Positions 29,001 to 41,590 are shown, counted from the first letter of the stretch. The stretch is DNA of 64,000 bases from Paratrimastix pyriformis (GCA_027972325.1 JAPMOS010000033.1:186001-250000); one strand, 5' to 3'. The notes: generated from the sequence alone by a model not told the origin. Numbers and translations are program-made.

Positions 29001-32000
29001 GCTGGCGGCCCCCAGCTGGGTGGCCCTGATGCCCGTCCCGGGCACCCTCGAGGTGGGCCTCTGGGACCTGCTGGGGGCCCGCTGGTGCCTGACGGGCATC
29101 GTCCGCATGGAAGCCGTTGGGGGCGCCGATCCGCCCCAAGTATACGTCTGTGGCGATCTCTCTCTCTCTCTCTCTCATATTCCGGAAAACCGAGCCACCA
29201 GGGCCCGTAAAAGGGGAACAAAGAGAGAAAAGAAATCACTTAAAATACCAACTGGTTGGCTCCGTCCCACTCAGTGCTCAGCCCGTAGCTCGTCGAGCCC
29301 TCAGGCGGCACCAGGAAGCAGCAGCTTCTTGTCGCAGTCGGTCTTGGCCACGCACGGCGGGCCTGGGTTGATGGCAAACGGGTTGCGGGTGTCGGCCAGT
29401 CTCCCGGAGGCAGTCTGGTACTCTCTCTCTCTCTCTCTCTCCCCCTCCCTCCCTCCCTCCCTCCCTCCTCCCTCCCTCCCCCCTCCGTCCCTGATGAGCC
29501 ATCGCGACCCTGCTTGGCTTGGAGGTCGCCACGACCTGTCGGTCTTCCGCTCGGTCTCTACGACGGCGGCCTCCGGGCGGCCACGGTCACCTCCAACGGC
29601 TACTGGCCGACGGTGGGCCCCCAGCAGCTGGTCGACACGCAGTACGACCTCAGCATGCACAGCCCCGCCGACGTCGAGGTGCTCGTCCTGGCCAGGGTCC
29701 GCCCCGTCCGCCCCCGTCCGCCCCCATCCGCCCCCATCCGCCCATCTCGCTGCCTGTGTGCTGCACACATCCCCGCGGCCCGTACCCCCGCACCCCGCTG
29801 GGCGCACCAGGAGGAGAGTGGCCTCTTCGTGCGGCCCCACCCGCTGAGCGGGGCGCCCCGGTACCTGTTCTTCATGAACCGGGTCTTCCGCTGGCTGCCC
29901 GGGGAGGCCCGTGGGATGGTCTACAAGGAGGTCCCCGACCCGATGCCCACAGCCTCGGACACCGGGGTCACCGTGCCCTGGCTGATCAACGGGGGCCAGC
30001 AGGTCTTCGTCGTCCGGCCGATCGGCTTCGGCGAGGGCCGGCCCGCCCTCATCATCCAGGTCGGTAGCCCCCCCCCCCCCCCCCCCCCCTCTCTCTCTCT
30101 CTCTCCTCCTCCTCCTCCTCCCAGTCCCCCATCTTCATCCTTGCGCCTGGTGGGTCTGCTGGGGCACTCCTGACGGGGCCGCCTCGCCTGGCGGATGCTG
30201 GTGGGTGGGCAGGACGGGCTGACCGACCGGCTGTACCCCCCGGTGAACGTGTCGGCCTGGTTCCCCGGGGGCGGCTTCCTGGTGGGCGGGGTGACGGCCC
30301 TGCCCGCGGGCATGACCAGCCGCCCATCCAACCGCACCGCCCGTGACGGGCCCATCCGGACGGAGCGCGACGGAGCCGCCGAGCCGGTCCTGCTGCTGCA
30401 CAACGCCCTGACGGGGGGCGGGGCCCTGCTCCGGCTGAGCACGGGGACCCTGCTGGGCGAGGTGGCCGGGGTGGGCACCCGGGGCGCCCTAGTGCTCCTC
30501 GAGGACGACCCTGCCCAGCCCGGGGCGGCCTTCCACCGGATGGTGCTCGCCGACGGGACCAGCTTCCCCGCCGCCCGGCTGGCCCCCTGCCCCGAGGGGA
30601 CCTACGTCGACGGGGCCACGGGCGGGTGCGGCGGCTGCCCGCCGGGCACCTTCGCCGACCGGCTCTTCCTCTTCGACGGCTGCATCGGGTGCCCCCCGGG
30701 GACCGTCCAGCCCGCCTGGAACAGTACCGCCCCCGAGGCCTGCCGCAGGTGCGGCCCCGGCACCCTCGCCGACCCGGCCACCCAGACATGCCGCCCCTGC
30801 ACAAGCCAGGTCCACACGGCCCGCCCATCGTGCCGGCCCCCCCGCCACCTCCCAGGCTTACCACCACACCCCCATGGGGCGGCCCGATTCCATCCTGCTG
30901 CCTGCCCGGGCGTGGCTTGGGGCCCGGGTGCAGGAGCTGTGCCCCTTCGAGGGCATGCTGGCAGCCTGCCCGCGGGCGGTGGGGCTGAGCGTGCCGGACA
31001 TGTACGAGGGGGTGGCGGCCTTCTTCCGGGCGACCCCGACCCTGGCCGAGGACTCATTCGCCCTGCGCCAGTGCCCCGAGCCGCTCCTGGGGGCCGCCGT
31101 GGCCAACGGGACGGGGTGCCACCCCTCGTGGGCCAATCTCTCCCGCCAGGCGCTCATCCCTATGGACCGCGCACCCGGCTTCGGTCCGTCCCCCCCCCCC
31201 CCCCGAGACCCACGACAGGACACACGCTCATCATTCGGGTTGCGGGGGGTGGGGGCGGGGCGCAGACGTGCTGGAGGTGTGCCAGACGCAAGCCCCCCTG
31301 GGGACGGAGACCCCTTTCACCCTTGCCGACGAGTACATTTTCCGGTACCTGGTCCCGTGGAGCATCGCGGCGGCCCTCTCGGCGGCCCTCGTGGCGGTGG
31401 CCCTGTGCCCCTGCGCCCGGCGGCGGGGCCTCTTCGTCGGGCTGGACACCCTCTACGAGCTGAGCCACCCCGTCTCGCGGGGCCAGTCGCCCGTCCGCCG
31501 GCGGACCTACACGGGCGGCCTGCTGACGGTCCTGCTGGCCGTGCTGCTGGCCGCCTACGGGGTCTTCTTCTGGCTGGGCCTGACCATCGCCCCCAACAAC
31601 CGGTTCGCCTCGCTCGAGCCGGACCTCTTCTCGCAGCGGCCCCGGTGGGTCGCCCTGCACGTGCGCCTCCTGGGGGTCGACGTCTGCGACGTGGCCGTCT
31701 CCCTGCGGCTCCCCGGCGGCCAGGCCAGCGCCCTGCCCGTCCGCTGCACGGGCCGGGAGGGCCCCCTGGAGGGCGCCCTGGTGCACTTCGACGCCCCCGG
31801 GGCCGCCATCTTCGGCGGCTCGGCATCGGCGGCCGCGGGGTCCGGCGCCCCCGCCCCCTCCCGTCCTGCGCCACCTGCGGGCCGTCGCCCGTCCTGGCGT
31901 TCACGTTCTCCAATGCTGGTGTCGTCGGGTGTTGGGGGTCTCTCGGGGCAGCAACACCACCCTGGCCTTGGATATTGTGGGGCAGAGCATCTTCACGGGG

Positions 32001-33097
32001 GCCGCCCTGGTCGACCTGACCGTCGAGGCGAGCCCCTCGCCCTTTCCTGCATCGGCCGACACCTCGCCCTCCGGGTCGGTGTGCGGCCCTGCCCAGCCCC
32101 ACGCCCCCGTGCATCGATCTCGCTCCTCCCCCTGGCGGCTGGCGACCGCGTGATGATTGTGGTTCTGGCGGCGGGACCCCGTGCCTCATGATGGTGACGG
32201 TGACGGTGACGGTGCAGGGTGTACCAGCGCTCGTGGCGCATCCGGCGGCGCTCGTACGACCGGCCAGCGGCCTTCGAGATCATCCAGGGCGACCTCAACG
32301 TCGAACTCGAGGTCCCCCCCCCCCCCCCCCCCCCCCACCTGCCCCCTGCTCCCCAGCCCCCTGCTCCCCAGCCCCCTGCTCCCCTGCCCCCTGCTCCCTG
32401 CCCCCTGCTCCCCTGCCCCCTGCTCCCCTGTCCCCTGCTCCCCTGCCCCCTGCTCCCCTGCTCCCTGCTCCCCTGCTCCCTGCTCCCCAGCCCCCTGCTC
32501 CCCAGCCCCCGGCCACTGCCACCGTCACACCGTCTGATGCCGGGCCGTTCGGGGTGGTGCAGGTGGTCTCGCTGTACCAGTCGGGGGCCGGCTCGGTGCC
32601 CTCAGGTATCGGCCACGTCGTCGAGATGGCATCCTTCGCGGCGTCCCCCGAGGCTTACGCAAAGTCTGCCTCTCGCCATTGCTGCCGCGTCATCCCGCCT
32701 CATCTCATCGCTGCCGCCCCCGTTCGCGGCCCTCAGAGCGGCCGTCCATCCCTTGGACGCGGCCCCGTTTGCACTGCACCTGAACACGAGCCTGGTGGAG
32801 AGCGTCCGCATCCGGTGGGACATCCGCCGCAAGCAGGAGCCTCTCACGGCCACCATCGCCTTCATCGGCTCGCTGACCTCCTTCCTGGGGGCCTCCCGGG
32901 CCCTGCTGGGTTCGTTGGAGTCGCTCGGCCCGCAGCTGCTCCAGCTGGGGCTCGTTTTCTGGGGGCGGCTCTGTTGCTGGCGCACCAGAAGGGAGGGCCA
33001 GGCCCGGGCCGGCAGCAGGCCCAGCGAGGTGCTTCTCATGCCCTCCGGGGGGAGGCTGGACGCACGGAGCGAGGCACTTTTGGCCAGCCAGTATTGA
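26099..33097 (+). CDS. Large secreted/membrane protein with Cys-rich (GCC2/ephrin-receptor-like) module
   Basis: No named orthologue recognised. ATG 26099 opens a signal peptide (MLAAALFFVFFLLPVNA). A first exon of about 1 kb (SSQYFWYIREMRLNES; PGHLTPDGQALYWLQSDS) looks like a beta-propeller-type ectodomain with many N-glycosylation sequons (NESH, NGTL, NGTA, NGTW, NATS, NRTA, NLTF). From about 30590 to 30800 there is a Cys-rich module (CPEGTYVDGATGGCGGCPPG, then CIGCPPGTVQPAW and CRRCGPGTLADP) typical of GCC2/ephrin-receptor-like repeats. Two hydrophobic segments follow at about 31345-31405 (YLVPWSIAAALSAALVAVAL) and 31518-31585 (LLTVLLAVLLAAYGVFFWLG). The last exon ends SEALLASQY at TGA 33095-33097. 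Likely type I or multi-pass surface protein. At 29140-29480 the sense frame is poor and an antisense exon-like segment lies there (separate entry). A split into two genes near 29.2 kb cannot be excluded. Confidence 0.7.
27227..27302 (+). repeat. TGTGCCTG minisatellite in intron
   Basis: About eight to nine imperfect copies of an 8-bp unit (TGTGCCTG or TGTACCTG) between the exon ending near 27130 and the one starting near 27336. Related in sequence to the TGTGCC hexamer of the CAF-1 intron. Confidence 0.8.
27841..27891 (+). repeat. (CCCCTTG)n heptamer repeat in intron
   Basis: Seven tandem CCCCTTG units just upstream of the acceptor of the exon starting near 27935 (YGMDRMWEFPEV). Confidence 0.88.
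29249..29414 (-). other. Antisense exon-like segment inside the membrane-protein gene
   Basis: Read on the minus strand, this piece has strong coding texture, mostly C or G at third positions. It begins after a consensus TACCAG acceptor with ASGRLADTRNPFAINPGPPC and VAKTDCDKKLLLP. It then, one base out of frame, reads PPEGSTSYGLSTEWDGANQL up to a GTATTTT donor-like site or to a TAA at 29239-29241. The flanks on both sides are CT/GA simple repeats (29159-29176 and 29421-29440). The host gene reads on the plus strand on both sides and has no convincing exon of its own here. The entry is therefore either a micro-inverted exon, an assembly inversion or a fragment of another gene. Confidence 0.5.
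32340..32515 (+). repeat. CCCCTGCTC-type minisatellite in intron
   Basis: About 17 copies of a roughly 10-bp unit (CCCCTGCTCC or CCCCCTGCTC) precede the acceptor near 32562 (exon VVSLYQSGAGSVPSGIG). Confidence 0.85.
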
Positions 33098-33229
33098 TGC
33101 GTGCAGTTTCGCGATATGGCGAATGCGTGACAGCAACGGTTTGGCGGCTTGTTGCGTCGACCCTTGTTTGGGTCTTTTGACGCTTCCGTTTCGGTTTGAT
33201 GATTCTGTCTTTGTTTCCCGTTTCCGGGA

Positions 33230-35519
33230 ATGTGTGGTGTGTTTTCTTTTTCTTTTTTTTTTCCGACACGTCGGAGAGCACATCTGAATGCTCTTCTTTA
33301 TGCCGAGCCGGCTTTCTCTTTTCTCTTGTCGTGGCCTCCTCCGGCCGCCCTCCTGCTCCCTCGTGTTCCAACCGCTCACCCCATTTCGAAGAAATATTCA
33401 ATCGGTCTTGCGGCATTCCGCTTTCCACGCCTCATTTTCTCCATTCAGTCCCTGGTCGAACTCGAGCATCTCATCGGGGACTATCAGAGCCCTTCCGATG
33501 AACCGTCCCGCACGCGCTCATATCGGTTCTTTGAAGGATTCAACTCCTGGCTCTTTTCCACCCAACCTTCACCACCCGATCTTTTCCAATCGTTCCTTTT
33601 GATACTGGAGTCACCGTGTTTCCAGCTTGCTCCTCTCTCGGCACAAGTTGCACAGGTGGCAACAATCTCGCGGCTGTCGTACTTCTCGACGATGTCATTC
33701 CAAAGGGCAGAACACATGATCAATTCTTTCAAGGGGCCGCTCACTGGGACACACGATGCCCTGAAGGGCCTGGCCTGTTTGGTCATCCAGGCGCTCACAC
33801 TGCGCCTCAACCCGGACGTGCCGCACTTCGGCCAGCAAATTCAGGTCTGGCCGCCGCTTGGCCACCAGCGCCTCCTCTCACAGCACCTGTTTGGCCTTCT
33901 CCAGATCATTTCCAGCAATCTCAGGTCTGGCTGCGCCGGGCTCACTCGGTTCATCCCCGCCCCCGCCTCCGCACAGCACCACCCTGCGCGACGTGCTGCG
34001 GCTGCCGGCACCCTCGGCCACGAGCCTGCCCGGGCCCAGCATGCCCCTCACTCAGCATTGTTGCCTGCTGGCCCTGATCGACCTGGCTTTGCACTGGACG
34101 CGGCGACTGGTGCCCCTGAGCCGGCCCGACCCGGGGTGCCCGCCCGCCGCCAGGAACCTCAAGGCCCGCAACATCTTGCAGAGGCTCATGGACGGCGTGC
34201 TGCCCGCCCTGTGCACAACCATCGAGGCCATCGCCTCCATGCAAGCTCGCCACCTGCCCGCGGCGCCCATGGCCGAAGGGGACGGCCAGCCCGGCAGCTG
34301 CAGCCCCTGGACGGTGGCGCCCCGGCTGTGGGGCATGTCGCCCGCCCCTGCCCATCAGCACTGGCGCCAGATGGCCTGGACGGCCGCGTCGGGCCTGGGG
34401 CGGCTCTTGCAGGTCCGTCCCACCGGCAACAGCCTCCCCCGCCCACCCCCACCCCATCCTCCTTACAGCCCAACCCACCACGCCAACATCCCCGTGGTTT
34501 GGTCGACCCACCGCCGCAGGCCCTCTACGAGCCACCCCGTGTCCCGGTCGTGCCCCCAGGAGCCTCCCAGGCCCCGGCCGACCAAGTCGCCATCGCCCGC
34601 CAGCTGACGGCCGACCCCGGGGCGGCCACCCGGTGGTTCCTGTGCACCCCCGAGGCCCTCCACCAGGCCGCGGCCTCCGCCGCGGGCATTTTGGCCCGCT
34701 CGGCTACCGGGGCACTGGACCCCCTGCTGGCCTGGGCACTGGTTGAGGTGCGCCGGCCTCCTCCACCCATCTGCCGGGGAGTTGACCCGGCCGTCTTTGG
34801 TCTCCTGCTTGCCACGAAACTGACCCGGTCTCCGGGCGTCTTTGGTCTCCTTCATTCCCCAGCCATGCGACGAGGCCCTGCTGGCCGCCGTGTGCCTGAG
34901 CCCCTCCATGCTGCGCGGGTACCTGGAGACCCTCCTCGCAGCGGTGGCTCTTCACACGGACCCGGAGAGTCCAGGTCTGGGTCACTGCCTCCGGGCTGCC
35001 CCTCGGCCCCAAGGCTCCCGCACCCCCAAATGTCTCCTCTCCCCCCCCCCCCCCCCCCCCCCCCGCGCAGGCCACCTTCTGCAGTGGCGGCTGACGGCCC
35101 TCCGAGGGCTGGGCTGGTTCGTCGAGCTGCACCTGCGAGTTGCCTCTTCGGTGGGACCATTCGACGCCAGCGACCACCAGACGCTCCTCCGCGGTCCGCA
35201 GCCGCCCCCTCGTTCGGTTTTCGGCTCACCAGCAAGGTTCGGCATAGCCATCGCAGAGGCCGTCGTGGGGGCAGGTGTGCCTGCGGTCTTGGACACAGGC
35301 GAAGGCGTCCCCGACAGGATCCCAGATCTCTACCGAATGGTCGTGGCGGCCTTCCAGACCCTCGTTATGCAGGTCCGCTCGCATCATTAGATCGCCCGGA
35401 CATACTTGATTTTCTGTCTCACCGCTTACCGCTTTGTTCCACAGTGGGGACTGAACCCTGCCGAAGTTCCACCACCCCGATTGCCCTCGCAATACCGGCC
35501 TCAACTTGCCACTGGCTGA
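33230..35519 (+). CDS. Uncharacterised, probably helical-repeat protein
   Basis: I do not recognise it. The frame is open from ATG 33230 through an AT-rich first exon. The better-looking coding sequence begins near 33440 (SLVELEHLIGDYQSPSDEPS, then RFFEGFNSWLFSTQ and RLSYFSTMSFQRAEHMINSF), so the true start may be a later ATG. Later exons: LKGLACLVIQALTLRLNPDV, HLFGLLQIISSNLR, TLRDVLRLPAPSATSLPGPS, RNILQRLMDGVLPALCTTIE, VAIARQLTADPGAATRWFLC, EALLAAVCLSPSMLRGYLET, FGIAIAEAVVGAGVPAVLD and WGLNPAEVPPPRLPSQYRPQ, ending at TGA 35517-35519. The mix of Leu-rich amphipathic helices suggests an alpha-solenoid. A conflicting open frame exists at 33616-33750, so the first 500 bp are the weakest part. 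176 bp upstream of SCC3 in the same direction. Confidence 0.55.
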
Positions 35520-35695
35520 CGTGGCGCAAAAGAGTCATCAGCACAGACTTCAAGCTCCGAGCTGCCACGGCCAGGATCCGCGTTGTTGCTCGAAAAGATC
35601 CTAAGCTAACGCAGCACATGTTCGTGCCACCACGAAGATATTTCGTCGTCAAATATTCAAATCGAGACATGCCGACTTCAACCCGTGTGTTATAA

Positions 35696-38600
35696 ATGCC
35701 GTCGCGAAAGGTCTGTTTCAAATTTCGCTGGTCCGGCTGCATCGAGGATTAGGCTTCCAAGAAGAAGGCCCCCTCTGCGAAAGGGGAGAAAGCAGAGAAG
35801 TCGAAGAAGATGAAAATTATTGACGATGACGAGGCCTCATCGGAAGAGGAAGAGAAGAAATCAGAGGTCGAGGAGGAGGAGGAGGATGACTCTTCCGCTC
35901 AGGAGTCTCCTGATGAAGATGAGGAAGACGAGGAGGAGTATGTGGAAAAGGAGCCCAAGAAAAAGAAGTCTGCACCAAAACGAGCCGCCCCTCGCAAGAA
36001 GGCCGAGAAGGCACCGAAGAAGGCCATCGTGCAAGACGATGACGACGAAGAAGTCGAAGAGCCCGTTGGCACAGGTAGGATATATAGTCTGTTTGTTTTT
36101 GTTTTCAACGATTCGGTTGATCATTTCCTGCATGCAGATGTCATCTCCAAGCATCCCAGTTCGACCGCAGCCACGGTGAAGAGCGTTTTGGCTGCCTACC
36201 AAAAGAACTCTCGTCTGGCTCTGGTGGACATTATCAACTTTTTGGTGGAGGTCTGTCTCTGGCTCTCTCTGCAACGACCCGACCGACCCTGAACAGAGCT
36301 CGGGGTTCGACCCGCAAGTTAAAGAGGAGATGATGGACCAGGTCCCCGATAGTGCTCTTGTCGCTCAGCTGTGCGAAAAGGTCCGCGCGCCCTGCTGCTC
36401 GACCTGCCGCATCCCAGTGGCTCCCTCCTGGGTCTCTGGTGGGCTGGCCCCCCCCCGACTGGCCTCATCACATGGCCTCTGTGTTGCAGGAGCCCAAGAC
36501 GTACCCTTTGGGCAAGAAGGTGCGCCCCTTCCTGAGCACCTTCAACCTCTTCTGGACCAAGGCCCGTCCCCCCCGCCGCACACGCATCGCCCGCGCACAT
36601 GCGTGCACATCCCTCGGCCCCCCGAACGACCTGCCTTGTGGCTGACCGATTGCATCCGTGGGTCCTGGGGGTGGGCTGGCAGCTTGTGGAGGAGGCCCAC
36701 AAGGTGGGCGTGCTGTACGACGAGACCCTGATGCCCACCCTGGCCGACTGGGTCCACCCCTGACCAGGTCCCGCCCGCCCCGCCCGCCCCGCCTCTAGGC
36801 CCTCTCGCCCCATCCCCCCCCCCCCCCCCCCCCCCCCCCTGCCCATCCGGCCTGCTCATTTGCTCCCGTTGGGGTTGGCCCGGGGCAGCTGCGACGAGCG
36901 GCCCTTCCGGCACACGGCCACCCTGGCCTCGTACGGGGTCCTCAACGGGCTGTGCGCCGTCACGGCCGCCGTCCAGGAGGAGCTCGCCACGGCCACCAGG
37001 CAGCTCGAGGCGGCCCGCAAGCAGCAGCAAGACGTCCGCTCACATCCTGCCCACCAACCCACACGCCTCCGGTCGCCCCGCTCTCGCTCATCGCCCCGTT
37101 CCGTCCCGTTCCGTCCCACCCACCTCCCGGGCCGGCAGGCTGGGGGGCTGCGGGAGGAGGAGCTGGCCCAGCAGCAAGCCTCGCTGCACGAGAAGAACGC
37201 CGCCCTGGAGGAGCTCATCAAGAAATGGTTCAGCTCGTCCGTCAGGCCCCGCAGGGTGTTTGTGCTTCCGGTTCATTCCTCTCCCTCTCCTCGCACGGCC
37301 CTGGGGGGCGGGACCCGCAGGGTGTGGTTCATTCATCTCCCTCTCGCACGGTCATGGGGGGGCGGGACCCGCAGAGTGTTTGTGCTGCGCTTCCGGGACA
37401 CGGCGGCCGAGATCCGGCGGGACTCGATGCAGGCCATGCTGGGCTGGATCACCAGGCTACCCGCATACTTCCTGCACGACTCGTACATCAAGTACCTCGG
37501 CTGGCAGCTCAACGACACTGTCCGCCAGCCCCTGCCTGCCCTCATGCCCGCCACTGCCCACCTGCCCTGCCCACGCCACATGGCACGCCCAACCGCCCGA
37601 CTCCACCGCCACCTGCCCATCTGACAGGAGGCCGAGGTGCGCGAGCTTGCGGCCGACGGGCTGATCGAGCTGCTGAGCCGGGACCAGTTCGCGGGCAGCC
37701 TGGATACCTTCGTGGCCCGGTTCATGCCACGCTTCATGAGCCTCATCGCCGACGCGGCCGAGGGCCCGGCCGTCTCGGCGCTGCTCCTCTGCAGGCAGCT
37801 CCTCCGGTCCGCTGCCCCGACCGCCCGCGGTCACTCCCCCCCGGGCCGCCCTGCCGCGTCTTTGCGAACCCCTGCCCCGCGCCGAAGATCCAGCCGGTCC
37901 TCACGAGGTGGGGGGCTGTGGGCGGTGGGTGGGCCAGGCGGGGCAAGCTGGAGCCCGACCAGATCCAGACGGTCCTGGGGCGGCTGGAGGACCCGCTGCC
38001 CAGCAACCGCATCGCGGCGGGCCTCTTCCTGGCCGACTGGGTCGACATCAGCAGCGCCTCGGGTCCGCAGCAGCCCCACCACACCCGCCGCCCTCCCCGC
38101 TCCCTGGCGCCCAGCCTGCAAATCCGGTGATGATGATGCTCTCTTTTCTGCCTCCCTGTGGATCCCTCCGGCCCCCGGCTGGTTGTTCCTGCTGTTGGCC
38201 GAGCAGCCGCGGGCGAGGCCTCGAGCGAATCCAGCGAGTTGGGCCCGGCCGCGGCGGCTGGGGGCGGGACCGCGAAGGCCACCCGGGACGAGCAGCGCCT
38301 GCTGACGGGGCTGGCGGCCCTGGCCAGCCTGGTCCCCGCGGGCCCCCAGCTGGCCGACCGGGCCGGACGCATCGTGGACGCGCTCGCCATGACCCGCTGC
38401 GACCTGCTCAGGGTCCGACCGCCCCACCCTCCCCGCCAACCGCCCCTGCCTGAGCGTGTCTGACCGCACCGACCGTTGGGATGGCGGTGGGCGGCGGCGA
38501 TGGTGCAGAACTGGGTGGGCATGGTGGAGGCGCTGCAGTCTGAGGGCCTGACCGAGGCCCAGGAGGTGGCCCTGCTGCACATGCTCTACCTGTCGGCCGT

Positions 38601-41547
38601 CAGCCTCTTCGGGCCCCTCCTGCAGCAGCGCGGCCGGCCCGTGCCCCTGCTGCGCTCCCTGGCCGCGGCGCGGGAGGGCCGCGAGGGCGCCGCCCCGGTG
38701 GAGGGCTGCTTCTGGTGCGCCCCCCCCAAGAAGCTCAGCCCCGACCACGGCCGCATCATCAAGAAGCTCGACCTCGTCAAGGTCGGCCCCGCCCGCCCGC
38801 CCGCCATCCCGCGCCTCCTCTCCGCCCCGACCCTGCCCGCCTGACCCCGACCTGGCGCGGCCTGGGTGTTCACGGGTTCCCACCCATCGTCACCGGGTTG
38901 GCGGTCGGTCGACTGGGCTGGACAGCTGAGCCCCCAGGAGCGCCAGACCAGCTACGAGGTCTTCTCGCGGGCCCTGACGGAGGGGCTGCCCGACCTGCTG
39001 CACAAGTACGCCGGCGACCCAGTGGCGGTGCGGCTGCTGGCGGGCCTCGTGCCGGCCATCGACCTGGCCGCCTACCACGAGCTCCGCCTCGACAAGGTCC
39101 CCCGGCCCCGGCCCCCGCCCCCGCCCCCGCCTCCCCGTACCCGGCCCACCAAATCTCAATGGCTCAGCTGGCTTCCCTTCGCTCGTCCCGTGAGTGTCGC
39201 TCATCGTCGTCTTTTTCGGCACCCGTTCGCGCTTGGGGGGGGCCCGGCCTTGGCACGGGGTAGCGGATCAGCGAGCTGTTTCACGTCCTGCCGCGGTTGT
39301 ACGCGGCCCAGACCAGCGCCGAGGGCCTGCAGAGCGTGGCCTTCGCCCTGGGGGCGCTGCGCGAGGGCGAGCACCCACTGGCCGAGGACGGCCAGCTGGC
39401 CTGCGACGGGCTCCTCGAGCAGCTCATCGCCCAGCTCGGTTCGGCCCTCGAGGCCCTCGGCCTGGGCGCCGCAGCCCCCGCGGCGGTCCGTCCCCGCACA
39501 GGCACAGGCACACGCACAGGCACAGGCACACGCACACGCACACGCACGTACACAGACCGACCCCTCGTGCCTCATCCCCCCGCCCCCCGCCCCCGCCCCC
39601 GCCCCCGCCCCCGCCCCGGCCTCACATCGTCCACCCGACTGGCGCAGCCTGCTGACCCGACGGCGGCGGCCCCGGGCGAGTCGCAGACGCAGGGCGGCAG
39701 CGGGCCTGCCGGGCCCAGCGGGGCCGTGCTGACCAACACTGAGCTGCTCCTGAAGCGCCTCCGCCACCTGCTGGCCGCGGTGCCCCTGCGGGCCCACGCC
39801 CGGGACCTGCACCTGCGTGTGCGTGTGCTGCTGGACCGGTTCATCGAGCAGGACCAGGACCCCGCACGGGCCGCCGACCGGCCCATCCTCACCGAGAAGG
39901 CCCGCGCAGCCCCCAGCGCCACACAGACCCCGCCACAGAACATGCATCGCACAGCCCGGATGGATCACATGCCACCTCGCCCTCCTGGCCACCCGGTGGC
40001 GGGCCATCTGACGGGTTGGGTTGGGTTGGGTTGGGTTGGGTTGGGGTTGGGGTTGGGGTTGGGTTGGGTTGGGTTGGGGTTGGGGTTGGGTTGGGGTTGG
40101 GTTGGGGTTGGGTTGGGTTGGGGTTGGGTGGTTGGACGGGCTGCTCGGGCCGTGGGTCGGCCTCTTCGTTTCGGCTGCTGCTGCAGGCGGTGCGCCACGC
40201 GACCCTCGTGTGCTTCTTCATCCTGACCTGGTCCCTCCACGGTCCGCGGGCGCCCCGCCCCATCACAGCACACACCGCACACACGGCACTCCACCCCCCT
40301 CCATCCCGGCCGCCCCCTGCTTCACCCCGCCGGCTGCGCCCTCGCTGCTCGCCCGCCCGCCACACGCCGCATCACCCGCCCGCATTCCCCCGGGGCTCGC
40401 CGGGCTTCTGCAGAGCTGCGCGAGTCGACGGCGGGTAAGGGGGCGCTGCACCCGGGCTGCTACACGGTCGGCGAGCTCGACCAGGTGCTGGACGAGACCC
40501 TGATGAACACCGAGGGCCTCCTCGACTGCCCCGCACCCGCCATCCGTGCCCAGGTCCGCCACCCGCCGCCACGCACCCGCCGCCACGCACCCGCCAGACA
40601 GCCCCCGACCTGCCGATCTGCCGACCCGCCCCCCGAAGTGCTCATCACGGGGTGGATTGATGGCACGGAATGGCCGGTGGCGATGGTGGTGGCGGTGGTG
40701 GTCCCGGTGGGCCTGGCGTTCCTGCAGGCGTTCTACTCGCTTGTGAGCATCCTGACGCTCTTCTCGGCCCGGCTGGTGAGCCTGGCCCAGGGGCAGCTGA
40801 CCCTGCTCGCCCGGCGGGCCTCGGACACCCTGCTGGCAAAGATGAAGGCCTTCCTGGGCACCGAGATCAGGCGCATCGGTCCGCAGCCCCCACTCCCCGC
40901 CACCCGCCACCCGCCACCCGCCACCCGCCACCCGCCACCCGCCACCCGCCCCCGCCCCCGCCCCCGCCCCCGCCCCCGCCCCGCCACCCTGGCTCCTCCG
41001 CATACCCCACTCCCCCATCGACCCGTGTCGATCCTCCCCTCCCTCCCTCCCTCCCTCCCTCCCCCCCCCAGATGGGGAGCTGGGCCGGCTGCCCTTCTTG
41101 GATGAGGAGGAGGCCGAGTGGGGCCGCATCCGGGGTCGCTGCAGAGCCAGTGGGAGGCCCTGGGCGAGGAGGCGGCCGAGGACGAGGCCGACGAGGCCGC
41201 CCGCACCCAGCGCAAGGCCGCCTACGCCCTGGCCCGCACCGCCCGCGAGGCGCCCCACCTCCTCGACCTGCCCCACAGGCGCCGCAAGCCCGAGTCCGCT
41301 CCCGCCGCCCTGCCCCGCCGTCCTGCCCCCGTCCTGCCCCCGTCCTGCCCCCGTCCTGCCCCCCGTCCTGCCCCCGTCCTGCCCCCGTCCTGCCCCGTCC
41401 TGCCCCGTCCTGCCCCGTCCTGCCCCCCGTCCTGCCCCCGTCCTGCCCCGTCCTGCCCCGTCCTGCCCCGTCCTGCCCCCGTCCTGCCCCGTCCTGCCCC
41501 CGTCCTCCCCGTCTCCCCCACCGTCTCACGCCCGCCGACCGCACGGC

Positions 41548-41590
<43 letters not shown>

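Noticed and set aside
33484-33810. Minus-strand ORF opposite the start of the unknown gene at 33.2 kb
   Set aside because: The plus frame continues in phase into later exons with clear coding texture; the minus frame has no continuation.
35419-35742. Minus-strand 107-codon ORF before SCC3
   Set aside because: It overlaps the last exon of the upstream plus-strand gene and the SCC3 start in AT-richer DNA; no family and poor codon texture.
40013-40133. Chromosome end
   Set aside because: The GGGTT tract is flanked on both sides by exons of the same SCC3 gene, so it is interstitial.
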